Shown here piece after piece: positions 1 through 10,839 of a stretch of 64,000 nt of DNA (within the stretch, counting starts at the first letter, position 1; every line of letters starts with the position of its first letter). The notes beneath the pieces are model-generated. The model was not told the DNA's origin. It saw nothing but the letters and a program-made list of their open reading frames with translations, and ran no database searches. Source of the stretch: Nageia nagi (lineage: Eukaryota > Pinophyta). The DNA lies in assembly GCA_050084985.1 (NCBI GenBank), contig JBITNC010000001.1:89776001-89840000 (forward strand). Reading direction: 5' to 3'. Made by a program: the position numbers and the translations under genes.

Positions 1-3000
1 TAAATTGGGAGGGTACCTAGCCTTAGATGATAGTCATCTTCTACTTCCTTTCCAAAATAAACAGGTGAAGATTTTGAATGAAGGCACTAAAAATATCCAT
101 CTCAAGAGGATCAACGAAGTGGCCAAATATGTCAACACTAGAACCTTCCAAGTAATGGCTAATCCATCAATATTGTAGATTATGTGGATTTTTTTTATGG
201 AAGTATTATGGAACCTAAAAATAGGAATGAGGTGGATTATATGGGTTCATTTTGTGTAGGTCTTTTAAACCCAAAAATAGGACTAAGTTGGATTATGTGG
301 GTTCATTTTGTGTAGGGCTTATGGAGCCCAAAAATAGGATTGAGGTTTAATACATCAACATTGGTATCTTTATGAGAAATAAACCAATGCAAATTGTATG
401 AATGATCCATAACCAATAGAAATATTTGAAAATGATACACTAAAGGAATCAATATTAACAACCAAATTTTTATCAACAAATGATCTAAATTATCAGGTCA
501 CAGATGTTGGCATGGGAAATTATTATCTAGATGGGAAATTTCAACCAATTTCAATCATTGTTGATAAAAACATGAGGTATGGACAATGTATTTTGATGGT
601 TCCTAATGTAAACATGGATGTGGAGCTGGAGTTGTCTTCAAACCTCCCAAGGGGACTACCAAAAGATTCCCCTTCTTATTCACATGGACCTATATAAATA
701 ATACTACTGATTATGAAGCCCTTTATTTAGGGTTATCTAAAGTGATCAATATAGGCATTAGATGCCTAATTGTCCATGGTGATTTTGAGTTGGTCATAAA
801 ATAAGTTAAAAATTAGATTAGTGCAAAACATCATTACCTAAAGAGCTATAGGAATAGAGTGTGGGATTTATTGGATTCATTTTTGGCTATCAATTTTATA
901 TTAGTTCTTAGAAGGTGCAACCAAATTGTTGATGCACTTTTTGGAAGAGGGGCACATTATAACCCTACTCATTACTAAAGAGGAGCTTTTAAAATCAAAT
1001 TTTAGTGTAGGACTTTAGTATCTAATGTTGTAAAATTTTGTTAAGTATTTGATTTTGATGAGCATATTATGAACTTCCTCATAGATGAAGCAATGGCTCA
1101 CACTTTTGGTACTTAAGAAATCCTAATTATTTCTAAGAATCATATGTCATTCAACTTAGAGACAATGTAATACTAAAAGAACTACTCTCTTTTAAAAGAT
1201 TATTTAATTCAAAAGATGTCTTAAAGGATAAGTATTCAGTTATTCTCAAAGAGAATCATGTTGAGGTAGAGGTAGAACCTAGGAAGTTTATAAAAATTGG
1301 TTCAGAGTGTTCTGATATAGAAAAGATTGCTATGCCTCAAATTTATCATGAGTTTTCCCAAGTAGTTTCTTGGACTTATGATGATCTTAATACATATGAC
1401 AAAGATGTCATCTGACACATGATTAAGCTTGAACCAAAGGCCAAAGCATACAGACAAAAGTAGAGACTCATTAACTAAAAATAGAAGAAGCTATGAAATA
1501 GGAGTTAATCAAGCTCCTTGATTTAATAATCATTTATCCTATCAAGCATTCTTCTTGGGTAGCAAATCTAGTTCATATTAGAAAGAAAAATGGAGAAATC
1601 AGACTCTATGTTGATTTTAGAAATTTGAATAAAGTGTCCCTTAAAGATAATTATCCTCTCCCTCCAATGGAGCAAATCTTGCATATAGTATTCAGAGCTT
1701 GCTATTTTTCAATGATTGATGGTTACTCAAGATTTAACCAAATTTGGATAAAGGATGAAGATTAGTTCAAAATAGCATTTACAACTAAATTAGGGACATT
1801 TACTTTTCAAAGGATGTCATTTGGTCTTTCTAATGCAGGAGCTACTTTTCAAAGAGTAATGGATCATGCATTTGGTGAGTTAAAAAGATTATACTGATCA
1901 ATCTAGATGATATCACTATCTTCTTCAGAATTAGAAGTGATTACCTAGAACATCTAAGATTAGTCTTTGAAACATGCATGAAATTTAGTATTTCAATCAA
2001 CTTAAAAAAGTTAATTTTTATGTCAACCAAGGAAAGTTACTTGGTCACATTATCTTAAAAGGACTAGCAATTGATCTAGATAGAGTAAAAGCTATAGAAG
2101 CATTACCACTCCCCTCTAACAAGAAGGCCTTATAATCATTCCTTGGTTAGACCAATTTTGTTAAGAAATTTATTAATATTTTTTCAAAAATTATATCTTC
2201 CATCACTTCGATGCTAAAGAAATATGTTGTATTTTCCTGGTCATGTGAAGTAAAAGTATTCTTTAAAGAGATAAAAAAGGTAATAACAGAAGATTTTATG
2301 CTTAAAAATTTTGATATGTCAAAAGATTTCATCATGTATGCCATGGAGCAGATAGGAGCATTGTTACAATTCTTGCATAGAAGGATGACAATAATGAAGA
2401 ACACCTGATTACCTTTCATAGTTAGACACTACATCAACATTAGCAAAGGTATTCATTTATTGAAAAGGAAGTGTTTTCCATTATGAAGGGGATTAAAAAA
2501 TTCAAGCATTATGTCTTCCATAGTAAAATCCTTGTATATACTATTCATCTTGATGTAAGAAATTATATCATATAAGGAGACCTAGATGAAGGAAAAGCTA
2601 TTTGGATCACTAAGGTAATGGAATATGATAGAGATTAAACCAACCAAGCTAATTAGAGGTAGGGATCTTTGTGAAAATATGGATAAAGCTTCACATATGG
2701 TCACTATTTTGGAAGATGAGCAGTAAGTTAATCATGAAAATGATTAGATTAAGCAAATTATGGTTTATTTTCAAATTGGCAGGTGCCCTGAAGCTCTGAA
2801 TAGATTCCAAAGAAGGAGATTTAGATTGCATGCCTTTAAATTTATCATGATAAATGACTATTTATATATAAATTTTTTTGATCAAACTCTTCTTAGATAT
2901 GTGAATCAAGATGAATCCCATAGAATATTGCATAAATTTCAATACAGATTCTCTGGTAGGCATTACAGTGGACCAACTATAGTAGTAAAGGTATTATAGG

Positions 3001-3990
3001 CTAGATATTATTAGCCCACTATATTTCAAGATTCATTCAAGATTGCTTAGAAATGTGATAAGTGTAACAGATTTGTGGGAAAGAGAAGACAATCTGCAAT
3101 GCCTCTCAAACTTGTAGTAGTTGAAGAGCCTTTTCAACAGTGGGGTATGGACTTCATTGGTGTCATAAACTCAAATTACTCAGTTGGCCACAAGTTTATT
3201 TTGACTATAACAAATTACTTCACTAGATGGTTAGAGGATATGCCATGTAAAAATGCAGATCAAGAAGTGATGATAGAAATGATTAAAAAGATAATCACTA
3301 GCTTTGGAATCCCATAAACTATAGTGTCTGACAATGGTATAGCATTTACTAGAGGAAATCTATCAAGTTTTGTAGCTTAGTATGGAGTTTACTAGTTATT
3401 TTTTTAAAATTATTACCCATAAGGTAATGGGTTAGCTAAATTAACTAACAAAAATCTAACCCAAATCATCAAGAGAACAATTGAAGGGAATCCCTGATAG
3501 TGTCATACATAATTGGACTATGCACTGTGGACTAATAGGATTAGTATAAAATCAGCAATCAGGACATCCCCATATGAATTGGTATATAGTAAAAGATTTA
3601 TGTTGATAGTACACATGGAGTTACCAGCTTTGAAAATCCTATAAGAAATGGAATACCATAGCTTTGAACCATTATAGTTTAGATATAATTAGCTCTTGAA
3701 ATTGGAGAAAGATTGAAACAAAGCATATGAGTCATTCCAGCATAGCCAACACATCGTCAAGAGGTGTTTTGATAAGAAAAAGTCTTTTTGGATGATATTA
3801 TCCTCAAATGGGATGAGAAAGAGCAAAAATTGATAAACACAAAAAATTTGACTCTCTTTGGAGCGGCCTTACATAATTACCCATGCCATGCCAAATAATG
3901 CATTCAAGTTGCAAGGTGTTACTAGGTCCCAAAAATTACATATTCCCATCAACGAGATCTATTTAAAACATTATTGGGTGATAAGGTAAG
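1..3990 (+). pseudogene. Tat-like Ty3/gypsy pol relic 1 (protease tail, aRNH, RT, RNase H, integrase)
   Basis: A broken retrotransposon polyprotein read in several frames with many stops. The window opens in what looks like the C-terminal end of the aspartic protease. About 570-960 encodes an archaeal-type RNase H (starts MYFDGSKC, later TTDYEALYLGL and a VHGDFELV segment). About 1430-2050 is reverse transcriptase (SSWVANLVHIRKKNGEIRL, MSFGLSNAGATFQR); the active-site box reads NLDD instead of YxDD. About 2150-2640 is the connection and gypsy RNase H. About 2750-3990 is integrase: WGMDFIG and IVSDNGIAF carry the first two acidic residues, but the third acidic position in GNGLAKLTNKN has become lysine. 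The element is therefore inactive. The aRNH lies before the RT, unlike the usual Tat order. Family placement rests on domain order and motifs. Confidence 0.85.
179..348 (+). repeat. 57-bp in-frame tandem repeat (three units) between protease and aRNH
   Basis: Three successive units of about 57 bp share the pattern ATTATGTGGGTTCATTTTG, then a middle part, then CCCAAAAATAGGA. 57 bp is 19 codons, so the unit keeps the reading frame and would give a 19-residue repeat containing GSFCVGL and EPKNR. It lies in the linker between the protease remnant and the RNase H domain of the surrounding relic. Confidence 0.7.
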
Positions 3991-4563
3991 CTTGTATTCC
4001 CTGCAAGGCATTGTATAATGTAAATATTTCAAATTTTTTTTTGCATAATTTTCAAAAAAAGTAAATAGCCTTTAATTATCAAATTTTATTCAATATCATT
4101 AAGAATTAATATTAACGTACTGCTTAGCTATCAACTTTAATTTAGCTTAGTCAAGAGTTAATGCTGGCATGCTACTCAACTATCACTAAATAAAATAGCA
4201 TTTAAGGAAAGATTTCCTCAAATTTCATGAACTATCATATAAGTATAATAAATTAAGTATGGTATGCTTAGAATTTACTAATCCAACCTATGCTAGCTCA
4301 ATCCATATAATGCATGGGTCTCGAGATTCTCAAGAAGTAATTACCATTAATGGAAATCTTGCCAACCTAGGACAAATAAAGCTCCTCCCATACTCTATAG
4401 TTTAACACTTAGCTAATTTCAAACACTCAAGTTTCCAAAGTATTCAAAGCTTAGAGATTTCAAAACTAAGTTATCTTGAGAAAGAGAGAGGTTGTAGGAC
4501 ATCACATTGCCTAGATTGATATTTTTAATAACAAATAGAGGTTTAAGAAAGGGTTTTAATATC
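3991..4563. other. Non-coding spacer between integrase and the following ORF relic
   Basis: AT-rich, stop-dense in all frames, with no recognisable domain. It separates the integrase end of pol relic 1 from the long decayed ORF that follows on the same strand. I see no LTR boundary here, which supports treating the two as parts of one element. Confidence 0.4.
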
Positions 4564-7500
4564 ATGGAGACCTCTTAATCATCCTCTACAACCCAAGTGG
4601 AACAACTCAACATTGACTTGCTCTCTTTACAAGAAGAATATCTCAAAAATTTACTAGGAGTAAATTGGACTGAAATGGGAGTAATTAGTCATATGGATAC
4701 ATGGAGAGCTAACCCTAGCCACATTTTTTTGTAGCTTAAGGCACCTAAAGTGAGTGAAAAAGGAAAATCACTTGCTCATTCAAAGAGAAATGTTATGATT
4801 GATCAAGGTTTGGCATATTATGTGCCCTATGAGTCATTCACTTGCCGTGACCTCTTATACTCCCTAGCACACAAGCATCATCAAAAGGGGTACCAAATTG
4901 GAATGTTCAAGAACAATGAAGAGGGAGATACTTATAAGCCAATGTTTGAATCAGTGCTAGATTAGTCTCCTAACTCCATCATCCAAACATTTTCTATTCC
5001 AACAAATTGGACATTTCATGTTAAAAATAAATTGATTTGAAAAAGGAGAGACATGATTTTTATATTAATCAAGATGAAATGCTGAGCTAGATCAATGGGA
5101 GATACCAGGATAGTAGAAAAGCAAAAATCTTGTTGAGCTACCAAATAGCCCTTTTAAAATAAAGAAAGATAGAGAAGTGCTATAGGCACTCATGGTCATA
5201 TTGGGAAAGAAGACCTAGATTGAAGCAAACAAATCCATGGTGCACATGGCTTATAATATTTTAGAAGCCCATGTCTGCTATGATTTTTCAACTTTTATAA
5301 CTAGAGAAATTAAGAGGTGTTTGTTCAAGATTTAAAAATTATATTTTAGAAATTCTTCATATCTTTGGTGGCTCTTTGTCTATCAAAATTTGGATAAACT
5401 TATATAGGTAGGGCTCCTAGTTGTGCTAACTAGTTGCAGTGCTGCATTGATGCCAATTGAGCTAATTGTGCCAATTTTAACCAAGTTGCATGGATCCTAC
5501 TACAAGTTCATAGAAAATTTCTATGCAATTGTAGTAAAAATTTTAACTATAAAACTCCCCAGTAGGCTATGCAAGAGCACAATAAGGGAGCTACAAGGTG
5601 GAAATAAATTTAGTGATTGGTACTTCTTAAGAAACTGCACCATAATAATTAGGTATGGTTATTTTGAAGAACCCTTCTTTTTGCCTAAATATGTTACCCT
5701 CTAGTTGTAGTCAATAGAGATGGGTAGATAGATTTGTGCCATAGAGAGTAAATATGGGTCTAGGGGCAACTTGAAGTCTATTGTATATATACCAGCTTCT
5801 ATCAAGAATTTTTCTCTTCTAGAGATAGGATGTAAAGATAGTAATACCTAATTTATTGTACAAAATTTTAAGTTAGATAAGGTGGGAACTGCATGGATGT
5901 ATGACCCATCAGGGAGATGACCCTAATAATAAAGACTAGCAAGAAATTTCAAGCATTTATCTATGATAGTAGGCCCCATATAGAATATTTTGTAAATAAA
6001 ATTGAACAATAGGTAGAAATGTACCCAGATTGGGAATTTGTACCCCTAAATAATTCCTAGATTGCCTTGTAAGGAATAAGAAAATATAGAAACTAGAAAA
6101 ATAAGAGGCAAGGTTTTATCCTCAACCCAAAGATCCTCACCCAATTAGCATATCTTGGGTGGGGTACCAATAAAATTCATTATTTTATAAGATTTAGATT
6201 TGAGTATACCATAAAAATTCACCACATTGAAAGTGGATTATTTGAAAAATTCAAATATGATAAGTATTAGGAGGCAAAATATTCCAAAGATCCTCTACCA
6301 AAGTTGGGATAGCCTCTTCCTCCTCATTTTTATAGGAAACCTATTGCAGAGGAAAGGATAATGCAAATAGGAGAACCATCTGCCATGGTTCAAATTCCAA
6401 ATAAGGGAGAACAAAACCCTTTGGATATCACCACTTCTTGAGAACTATCTCCCAAAAAGAAAAGAAAAGTTCAAACTCTTAGTTAAAGGTAGCAGATATT
6501 GTAGAAGGAATAGAAGCTACTAAAAAAGCCTCAATCAACTACAACAAGGTCATCATCACAAATGACTATACCTTCACCTTCAAAGGCAATAGAAGAAGTC
6601 TCAAAGGAATTTAAAGAGCCATAGGATACAGATTCTAGTGTTGTAGAATAAGTTTAGGACCAAAAACAAATAGAAACCTCAGAAGAGGGATAGAGCTAGA
6701 TTCAACAAATCAAGGGAAGTATACCTAAGGCTAGTAAGACAATAGTAGTTGCACTTGGAGGAGGATCAGGAGATGGTGATGATGATGATGAATCTAAAAA
6801 AAAGGACTCTCACATAATGGATAAGCCTAAAGAACAAGGTGAGGCCATGGCAGAAGCTGAGCTTAAACTAGAAGTCCAATAGTTGACTCCTCCCTGGCAA
6901 TCCCAACCAATTCAACAAGCTGAGACACCTATTGTAGGTGGAATTATTTCTACTCATTCTTTTATTCCTATAGCCTTGCAAGAGAAAATAAAGTTTATTT
7001 TTTCTACATAAATTATAGAGCCCATTGATTAGGTAACTTTTGTTAATAAATATCCTATTCTCCTTGAGCAACAGTTGAGAATTTTGAGCAAAGTAACAGA
7101 TATCAGAGATATAAAAATTACTCAAATGCCTTTTAAAGAAGGGTAGTTGAATTTTACTCCCATAGTGATAATAGATGTAAATATGTAGAGTGCACCAGCT
7201 ATTAACTAGTCTAGGTTTCTTGTAAATACTTCAATGGTAGCTAGTAAAAGTATTCAGGTAATGGAGACTAAAATAGAGAAATTGAATTAAAAAATTAATC
7301 AATATAAGAAAGACTACTCCCTTAAAGATAAAATAGTAGCTAGGTTAAAAAATAAGAATAAATAATTGGTTATAAAGCTTGAGAAATAGAAAATAAAATT
7401 CAATAAGAGCATGGTAACATCATGAGCTAAGCTAAATACTACAAATAAAATGATAGAAGAGCTTAAAGCTCAAGCTATATTCATGGATACTCAGAAGATC

Positions 7501-8330
7501 AGATAGATTGAGGTCAATATGTAGACTATTAGTGTAGCAAATAAAGTTCTATTAGATGATAATGGAAAGCTATTACTACTTATGAAAAACTTCAAAAACT
7601 CCTTGGTAGAGCAAGTTGGTGATAGAATGATAACATTATCTCACTTGCATCTACTCAAGGAGGAAGCTATATAGGCCATCAAGGAATTTCATGCTCAAAA
7701 TGCACTTCATAAACTAGCTCTAGATATATCCAAAATAATTTTGGAAAGGATGCAAGTTCGATTGATAATTTTGACTGAAAAGAAGTTCATAATAGTCTTA
7801 TCCAAGCCAAAATAATCATATTAGAAAAGGATCCAAGAAATTTGTGACCTCTAGAATTTAGTATTTAACATGGACATAAACAAACACCAGCTCATAACAA
7901 GCTAGAATTTATTAACAAATTCTTATCTTTAATTGACATGAAGGCTCCCAAATTATCGAAGGAGCAAAATGTACAAGGTAGTGCTACCAATTGGGTATCC
8001 AATACCATTCAATTATTGAAACAATATTTTTTTGAGAAACAAATCTTAGATCTTCAACAAATAAATGAGTTGGCTCAAGAAGCTATTATAAAATTTTTAC
8101 ATGCTAGAAGGCTAGACAATGTCCTGGTAGAATTTAGAGTAGGCACAGAGAAGATTAAGGTATCACCCATCCTATCACAAGTTGATTATAAATATCTAAG
8201 TGATCTAAATAAAATGATGTAATCATTTCTCCCACTAGACATGATGGTAATAGTTGAGACTACAACCAAGTCCACTTCTAGGCAAGCCACTGGGAGTAGT
8301 AATTGAAAGGTTCTATTCTCTAGCAAGTAG
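4564..8330 (+). pseudogene. Long decayed ORF of unknown family downstream of integrase
   Basis: A relic of a protein of roughly 1,200 residues. An ATG at 4564 opens a reading phase that holds to about 5030, moves to a second phase over about 5279-5925, returns to the first from 5941 to about 7700, and ends in a third phase (7938-8330). The N-terminal half is globular-looking. Around 6430-6800 is a low-complexity, probably disordered section containing PKKKRKV (6451-6471), identical to the classical SV40-type nuclear localisation motif, and an acidic GDGDDDDES run. From about 7260 to 7850 it is rich in Lys, Glu, Leu and Ile in a coiled-coil-like pattern. I recognise no protease, RT, integrase or envelope signature, and see no clear membrane segment. 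Most in-frame stops are TAG. Known Ogre and Athila elements carry extra ORFs, but I cannot assign this one to either. Confidence 0.65.
6451..6471 (+). other. PKKKRKV nuclear-localisation-like motif in the ORF relic
   Basis: CCC AAA AAG AAA AGA AAA GTT reads P-K-K-K-R-K-V in the same phase as its flanking coding-like sequence. This heptapeptide is the textbook monopartite nuclear localisation signal. In a retroelement protein it would suggest nuclear entry of a particle or tethering to chromatin. The gene is now broken, so the role is historical inference. Confidence 0.55.
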
Positions 8331-8829
8331 AGACCCCAAAGAGCCATAAAAAGATTATATTACTTCAAAATGACACTAAAAAATTAGGGTAATTCTATTA
8401 TTTTTTATGCTTCATTATTTCATTCTTTAGTGCCCAGGAGTTATGTATATAAGAGTGCTCAAGGGGACATTATTCTTTTAAAGTCTTCATGAGTTGAAAA
8501 TTTTTGTATTATTTCATTTTCAATCCCTCCTCTCTCACTTTTTTTCCTTAGGGTATCAAGAGTCATATACTTTTTTTAGTACTCAATAATTGTATGAAAA
8601 AGGATACCCAATAATTATGTCAATAGGAGTTATGTCAATCCTTCATTCTTTTATTCTTTTGTGCCAGGAGTTGAGAGTAACCCTGGGAGTCATGTCATCT
8701 TATTCATGATACCCAAGAGTCATGTATATAAAAGTATCTCAAAACTATTTTTATTGCCTTAGAGTCTCTAGGAATTATTAGCACAAGTGTCTGAGACTTG
8801 TACAAATTCAGAGTTAGATTTTTGAAAAA

Positions 8830-9255
8830 CATTAATAGAGCTCAAGGATTTTGAAAGATGACATCACAATTTTTGGTAAAAATAAGAAGGTTTTAGTATA
8901 ATTAGAACATCAATAGAGCCCAAGGATTTTGATAGATGATGTAATAATTTTTGGTAAAAATAAGTGGGTCCCAATAGAATTAGAACATCAATAGAGCCCA
9001 AGGATTTTGAAGGATGATGTCATAATTTTTGGAAAAAATAGGCAAGTCCTAGTAGAATCAAAACATTAATAGAGCCTGATAATTTTGGGAGATGATGTTA
9101 TAGTTTTTGATCAAAATTAGCAGGTCCCAAAGTAAGCAATGGTGAGTGCAAAATTTTGAAGAACATTAATAAAACTTGATAATTTTGGGAGATGACATCA
9201 CATTTTTGGTGAAAATCAATGTGTCTTGGTAGATCTAGATCATCAACAGAGCCTA
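8830..9255 (+). repeat. 78-bp tandem repeat, about five units
   Basis: Successive units begin ATCAATAGAGCCCAAGGATT or close variants and run through GATGATGTCATAATTTTTGG. Units two and three are both 78 bp; unit four carries an insertion of about 20 bp and unit five is more diverged. The array lies upstream of the TATA box, in the U3-equivalent part of the presumed LTR, where tandem enhancer-like repeats are common. Confidence 0.75.
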
Positions 9256-9550
9256 GAAGAAGAGCATAGAGCCTATTAAGTAAGTGTAAGAGTAATGCAA
9301 AAGAAGAAACCTGGGTCCACTTCATGTTAAGTGTTTGACCCTCAAGACCCTATTAATGTGTCAAAATTGACTCATTTCCACATAATAGTGGCTGTTCTTC
9401 TTGAACCAAGTAAACATAATGCCTATCAACCACCATTACTTTCATTACTAACATCTATACTAGAGAACATAAAGGTTGCAAAGAATTAGATAGCAATTGA
9501 TAGAGCATAATACCAAATCATACAAATCAATATGCAATCAAATAATTACT

Positions 9551-9609
9551 CAATCAGTTACAATGCTATCTTCAATCAGCTATAGTGCTATCTTCAATCA
9601 GCTACAAGG
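9551..9609 (+). repeat. 22-bp tandem repeat, 2.7 units
   Basis: CAATCAGYTAYARTGCTATCTT occurs twice in full and once in part, head to tail, about 220 bp before the TATA box of the presumed LTR. Confidence 0.75.
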
Positions 9610-9832
9610 TTGAAGAAGGAGCAATCAACGACATGTTAGAAGAATTATAGCTTTATGGACATGGCTTTTTAGAAGTTGCAAATTCCTAGATAGTTACGAT
9701 GATTAATACTTATTCACTGTGTATCTAACATAGTTGTAGCATTTATGTAAATAGTGCTATTTTAATTATTTCATTCAATGCTAGCAGTAATGTATATTAA
9801 TGAAATCCAACCACTAAAGAGGGGGAAAGTTG

Positions 9833-9840
9833 TATAAATA
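9833..9840 (+). promoter_or_regulatory. TATA box of the presumed LTR
   Basis: TATAAATA follows a purine-rich stretch (AGAGGGGGAAAG) and precedes an AATAAA-containing segment at about 110 bp, the usual U3/R arrangement of a plant LTR promoter. Confidence 0.5.
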
Positions 9841-10392
9841 GCTAGCTTTTAGAAATAAAAAAGGTCAAACATTTTATCAAATTTACCCTAATCTATAAGA
9901 GCAATTCACATATGATAATACAAATAGGCAATGCTTTGCCCTATTGCAATAAAGTGGCTATTATTACTTTTGTGAATGTTATGTGTGGAATGTTTTCTTC
10001 AAGTTGTGGTTGTGTGTTATGATTGTGAGACCCCAAGTGTGAGATAGTTTGCTATTATTAATCTTGGTTATGGATTGCTACCTATGCTACAATGCTTGGG
10101 TTGTAAATTTTTTATTTTAACTATTTATTTATTTATCTCTTTCCTATAACTCTTTATCTTTTTATTCCTTTCTTATTACTTTTGATCTTAAATATAGATA
10201 AGAATTGGCTTATAAATTGGAGATTGAGTAGAAAACTAACATGAGCACATCCCCACCACCTTCTACTCTTTCAAAGAACCTACCATTACAGGAAGTGGAG
10301 AACACCACTAGACCAAACCCTTGAGGTTACGCTACACCTATCAATAATAACTTGATTAACTTGAGCAAGATTAATTGATCGGGTTAAAATAA

Positions 10393-10712
10393 TTAAGTGA
10401 CTGCTTTACTTTTCTAGAATTAGTAAAAAGATCATTTAATTCAAGGATAAAAAAAGTTATGATTGAAATAAGCTAATTCATTTCATATTTAGAGGAAAAG
10501 GTGAAAAATATAAAAAATATGAAAACATCCATTCAATATGTGAAGAAATAATTGTGTAAAAAATATTACTATCTTACTCATAACTTGGATAATTCAAACA
10601 AGTCTAATGCAGCCGAGTTACAAACATTAAGTAATTGCTTACTTTTCTAGAATTAGTGGAGCAAGTATTTAATCTAAGTATGGAGAAGATTATGAGAAAT
10701 ATGACATAAGTG
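10393..10712 (+). repeat. Duplicated block of about 80 bp inside the presumed LTR
   Basis: Segments at 10393-10470 and 10629-10712 share the core TTACTTTTCTAGAATTAGT and similar flanks (TTAAGTRAYTGCTT before; an AAGGTTATGA-like run after). The copies are about 235 bp apart and diverged. Confidence 0.55.
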
Positions 10713-10815
10713 TTAACACAATCCATTAGCATTAAGCAAACACATCAAGGACCACCTTGTTAAAAGGAGGATAATAGATCCCTTGTTGTCCCCTTTTTCT
10801 CTTGATAAGAAAAAG

Positions 10816-10836
10816 TGGTTAACTAAATTGGAGACT
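10816..10836 (+). promoter_or_regulatory. Degenerate primer-binding-type site of Tat-like relic 2
   Basis: TTGGAGACTCCATTGGGAAG resembles the TTGGCGACTCYGCTGGGGA segment found directly after the 5' LTR in Ogre/Tat elements, where tRNA-Arg is the usual primer. It marks the likely LTR/internal boundary. The identification is by remembered motif, with several mismatches. Confidence 0.45.
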
Positions 10837-10839
10837 CCA

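Larger units (their letters stand above)
8331..10815 (+). repeat. LTR-like non-coding block with promoter features
   Basis: This 2.5-kb block has no coding potential and lies between a decayed 3' ORF and a primer-binding-like site. It contains a TATA box (9833-9840), a polyadenylation-like AATAAA just downstream (about 9949), and several internal tandem repeats, as expected for a long Tat-type LTR. Neither edge is precisely defined, and no second copy is visible in the window. It could be the 3' LTR of relic 1, the 5' LTR of relic 2, or one LTR shared by both. Confidence 0.5.
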
